Positions 6,043 to 8,009 of a DNA stretch of 8,009 nucleotides are shown piece after piece. The stretch covers positions 1-8,009 of the forward strand of contig JAFLJU010000224.1 in the NCBI GenBank assembly GCA_022712835.1. The letters are read 5' to 3'. The notes beneath the pieces are model-generated. The model searched no databases. It worked only from the letters and a program-made list of their open reading frames with translations, and was not told the DNA's origin. Position 1 is the stretch's first letter; each line of letters starts with the position of its first letter. Origin of the DNA: Desulfobacteraceae bacterium (lineage in GTDB: Bacteria > Desulfobacterota > Desulfobacteria > Desulfobacterales > Desulfobacteraceae). Made by a program: the position numbers and the translations under genes.

Positions 6043-8009
6043 ATGTTAGATAGGGTACTTGATGCAAAATCCGTCGCCATTATCGGAGCATCAAAAAATA
6101 AAACCAAGCGGGGCTACCAGGCCATAAAAACGCTTTTGGCGGACGGTTATGAAGGAGATATTTATCCTGTTAACCCAAAAGAAGACAAGATATTAGGTCT
6201 CAAGTGCTATAAAGATATCACCCTAATTGATGCCCCCATTGACCTTGCCTTGATTACAACACCCGCCCGGACAGTCCCGGACATTTTAAGAAAATGCGGT
6301 GAAAAAAAAGTGGCCGGTGCCATTATTATCGCAGGTGGTTTCAGGGAGCTTGGGGAAAAAGGAAAACAACTTGAATCAGAAGCGGTCGCCGTTGCAAAAC
6401 AGACCGGTGTCAGATTAATCGGGCCAAATACATCTGGAATGATTAATCTTAAAACCAATATGAATCTTGTGGGTATTCAAAACGCCCCCAGGGGAAACAT
6501 CGCCTTGTTGTGTCAAAGCGGAAACATGGCGCTGACACTTATCACAGAGGCGACAATCCGTAAACACGAAGGGTTTACCTACTATGTAGGGGTTGGAAAT
6601 GAATCCGACATCAAGTTTCATGAATATCTTGAATTTTTCAGAAATGATCCGGAAACCAAAGCCATACTGATGTATGTTGAGGGCATGAGTGAAGGACGAA
6701 AATTTTTACAAGAAGCCCATAAGACCAGTATTAAAAAACCAATCATACTTCTAAAGAGCGGAAGGTCTGCCACGGGTAAAAAATCGGCAGGGTCCCATAC
6801 CGGTTCTTTAGCCGGGATGAGTGAGGTATCAAATCGGGCCTATGCCCGGGCCGGTATCATCGTGATTGAAAATTCAGATGAGCTGTTTCCCGTAGCAGAG
6901 ACCCTTTCAAGTCAACCCTCGATTAAAACCAATAACGTTGCCATTCTTGCCGATGGCGGAGGTCATGCAACCATTGCTGCGGATCTTTTGAGTGATTACG
7001 GCATTAATTTGCCTGAATTGTCTGAGCGAACAAAGGAAAAATTACGGGAGCTTCTGCCGGAAGCCGCATCTGTTGTCAATCCCGTTGATGTGGCAGGCGG
7101 GACTGATTCTGATCCCAGTTTGTTTGCAGATTGTGCCAAGATTATCCTGAAGGATCCCAATGTTGGTGGGTTATTGGTGGTTGGACTTTTTGGCGGGTAT
7201 GGTATCCGGTTTGAAGAAAGCCTTGCCATTGGTGAGGAAGCCGCAGCCCATCGATTCGGGGCAATGGTAAAAAAGAGACACAAACCGATTTTTGTACATT
7301 CCCTTTATAGTTCATATGACTCAAGAGCGCTGGATTTACTTCGGCATTATGATATTCCGGTTCATGATTCTCTGGATATCTCCTGCAAATGCGTCGCCTC
7401 GCTTTGTAAATATGGAAATTATTTAAAATCATACCATGGGAAAACCAATTTTGTTTTTAACTGGGGGGCCAAGGCAAAAAAAGAGGGCCAGCAGATTATT
7501 GAGAATGCTCGCAAAGAAGGCCGTCATGCGCTTTTAGAACACGAGGCAAAACAATTGATCAAGTTGCATGGTGCCCCGACCTCGGTGGGCCAGGTGGTTC
7601 AAACCCCGGAGGATGCCTGGGCCATAGCCTCCAAAATCATGGGGAATAAAGAAGGCAATGGCAGTGTTGTGCTAAAGATTGTTTCACCCGATATCCTGCA
7701 CAAAAGTGATGCCCGTGGGGTTCTGTTGAACCTGGGTTCAAAAAGTGAGGTAAAACTTGGTTTTCAGCAGATTATTAAAAATGCCAAAGCCTATAATCCG
7801 GATGCAGACATCCGGGGTGTCCTGGTAGCTCCCATGGCGCAACAGGGCCTTGAAATCATCATTGGCACCAAAATAGATGAACTATTCGGACCGGTGATCA
7901 TGTACGGACTGGGTGGTATCATGGTTGAAATCATGAAAGATGTCACCTTCTGGGTTTTACCGGTGTCGAAGGCTTCCTGTAAAAAAATGATAGAGGATAC
8001 ACGGTCTTC
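6043..8009 (+). CDS. Acyl-CoA synthetase (NDP/ADP-forming), fused alpha-beta type, 3' end outside the window
   Basis: The frame is open for 655 codons to the window edge; family members are about 700 residues, so only the last few dozen should be missing. It interconverts an acyl-CoA, ADP (or GDP) and phosphate with the free acid, ATP and CoA. Visible parts: an N-terminal CoA-binding Rossmann-like domain (VAIIGAS, then YPVNPK) at about 1-95; GPNTSG at 127-132 where many relatives have GPNC; the SQSG-like motif CQSGN; the loop with the phosphohistidine, GSHTGSLAG, with H252; and a C-terminal ATP-grasp (succinyl-CoA synthetase beta-like) domain from about 480, with VVLKIVSPDILHKSD, ARGVLLNL and GPVIMYGLGGIMVE. 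The start is supported by AAAGGA eight bases before the ATG. It lies 16 bp after the crotonase gene in the same direction, so the pair forms an operon for activation or release of an acid handled as a CoA ester. Which acid is unknown. Confidence 0.92.
   Translation, partial: MLDRVLDAKSVAIIGASKNKTKRGYQAIKTLLADGYEGDIYPVNPKEDKILGLKCYKDITLIDAPIDLALITTPARTVPDILRKCGEKKVAGAIIIAGGFRELGEKGKQLESEAVAVAKQTGVRLIGPNTSGMINLKTNMNLVGIQNAPRGNIALLCQSGNMALTLITEATIRKHEGFTYYVGVGNESDIKFHEYLEFFRNDPETKAILMYVEGMSEGRKFLQEAHKTSIKKPIILLKSGRSATGKKSAGSHTGSLAGMSEVSNRAYARAGIIVIENSDELFPVAETLSSQPSIKTNNVAILADGGGHATIAADLLSDYGINLPELSERTKEKLRELLPEAASVVNPVDVAGGTDSDPSLFADCAKIILKDPNVGGLLVVGLFGGYGIRFEESLAIGEEAAAHRFGAMVKKRHKPIFVHSLYSSYDSRALDLLRHYDIPVHDSLDISCKCVASLCKYGNYLKSYHGKTNFVFNWGAKAKKEGQQIIENARKEGRHALLEHEAKQLIKLHGAPTSVGQVVQTPEDAWAIASKIMGNKEGNGSVVLKIVSPDILHKSDARGVLLNLGSKSEVKLGFQQIIKNAKAYNPDADIRGVLVAPMAQQGLEIIIGTKIDELFGPVIMYGLGGIMVEIMKDVTFWVLPVSKASCKKMIEDTRS

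Overview
The window looks like a moderately AT-rich piece of a chromosome from an anaerobic Desulfobacterota-type bacterium (Desulfobacterales-like). This is inferred from family content: a cell-surface protein combining a choice-of-anchor-U-like region with DUF4214 repeats, a full-length N-acetylglutamate synthase, and a crotonase next to an NDP-forming acyl-CoA synthetase. No rRNA, tRNA or CRISPR array was seen, and taxonomy cannot be fixed from this sequence alone.

Layout. Bases 1-55 hold the start of a leftward gene that leaves the window (tentatively FeoA-like). A gene-free stretch follows, with a plausible leftward promoter. Bases 279-1592 are a complete IS4-family insertion sequence of 1314 bp, with 27-bp terminal inverted repeats (25/27 matching) and one leftward DDE transposase. 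Immediately to its right is a rightward gene for a multidomain secreted or surface protein whose original 5' end is missing. The reading frame runs from inside the IS through its right inverted repeat, so the IS appears to supply a Shine-Dalgarno sequence and ATG. The gene ends at 3293 and is followed by a good intrinsic terminator. About 330 bp of intergenic DNA contain two inverted repeats and a doubtful 25-codon ORF.

The right half is metabolic. A leftward argA-type N-acetylglutamate synthase (first step of arginine synthesis) has a clear sigma70-like promoter in the divergent intergenic region. Facing the other way, an enoyl-CoA hydratase/isomerase-family gene is followed after 16 bp by a large NDP-forming acyl-CoA synthetase that runs off the right edge. 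The pair is almost certainly one operon. It suggests interconversion of a carboxylic acid and its CoA ester plus hydration of an enoyl-CoA intermediate; the substrate cannot be read from the sequence.

The most interesting part is the IS junction. The transposase stop codon lies inside the left terminal repeat. A perfect 10-bp stem overlaps the transposase ribosome-binding site. The right terminal repeat begins with an in-frame ATG for the neighbouring truncated gene. No target-site duplication or missing 5' gene fragment is visible on the left, which points to a rearrangement after or during insertion. I found no convincing evidence of a wholly new multi-gene system in this window.
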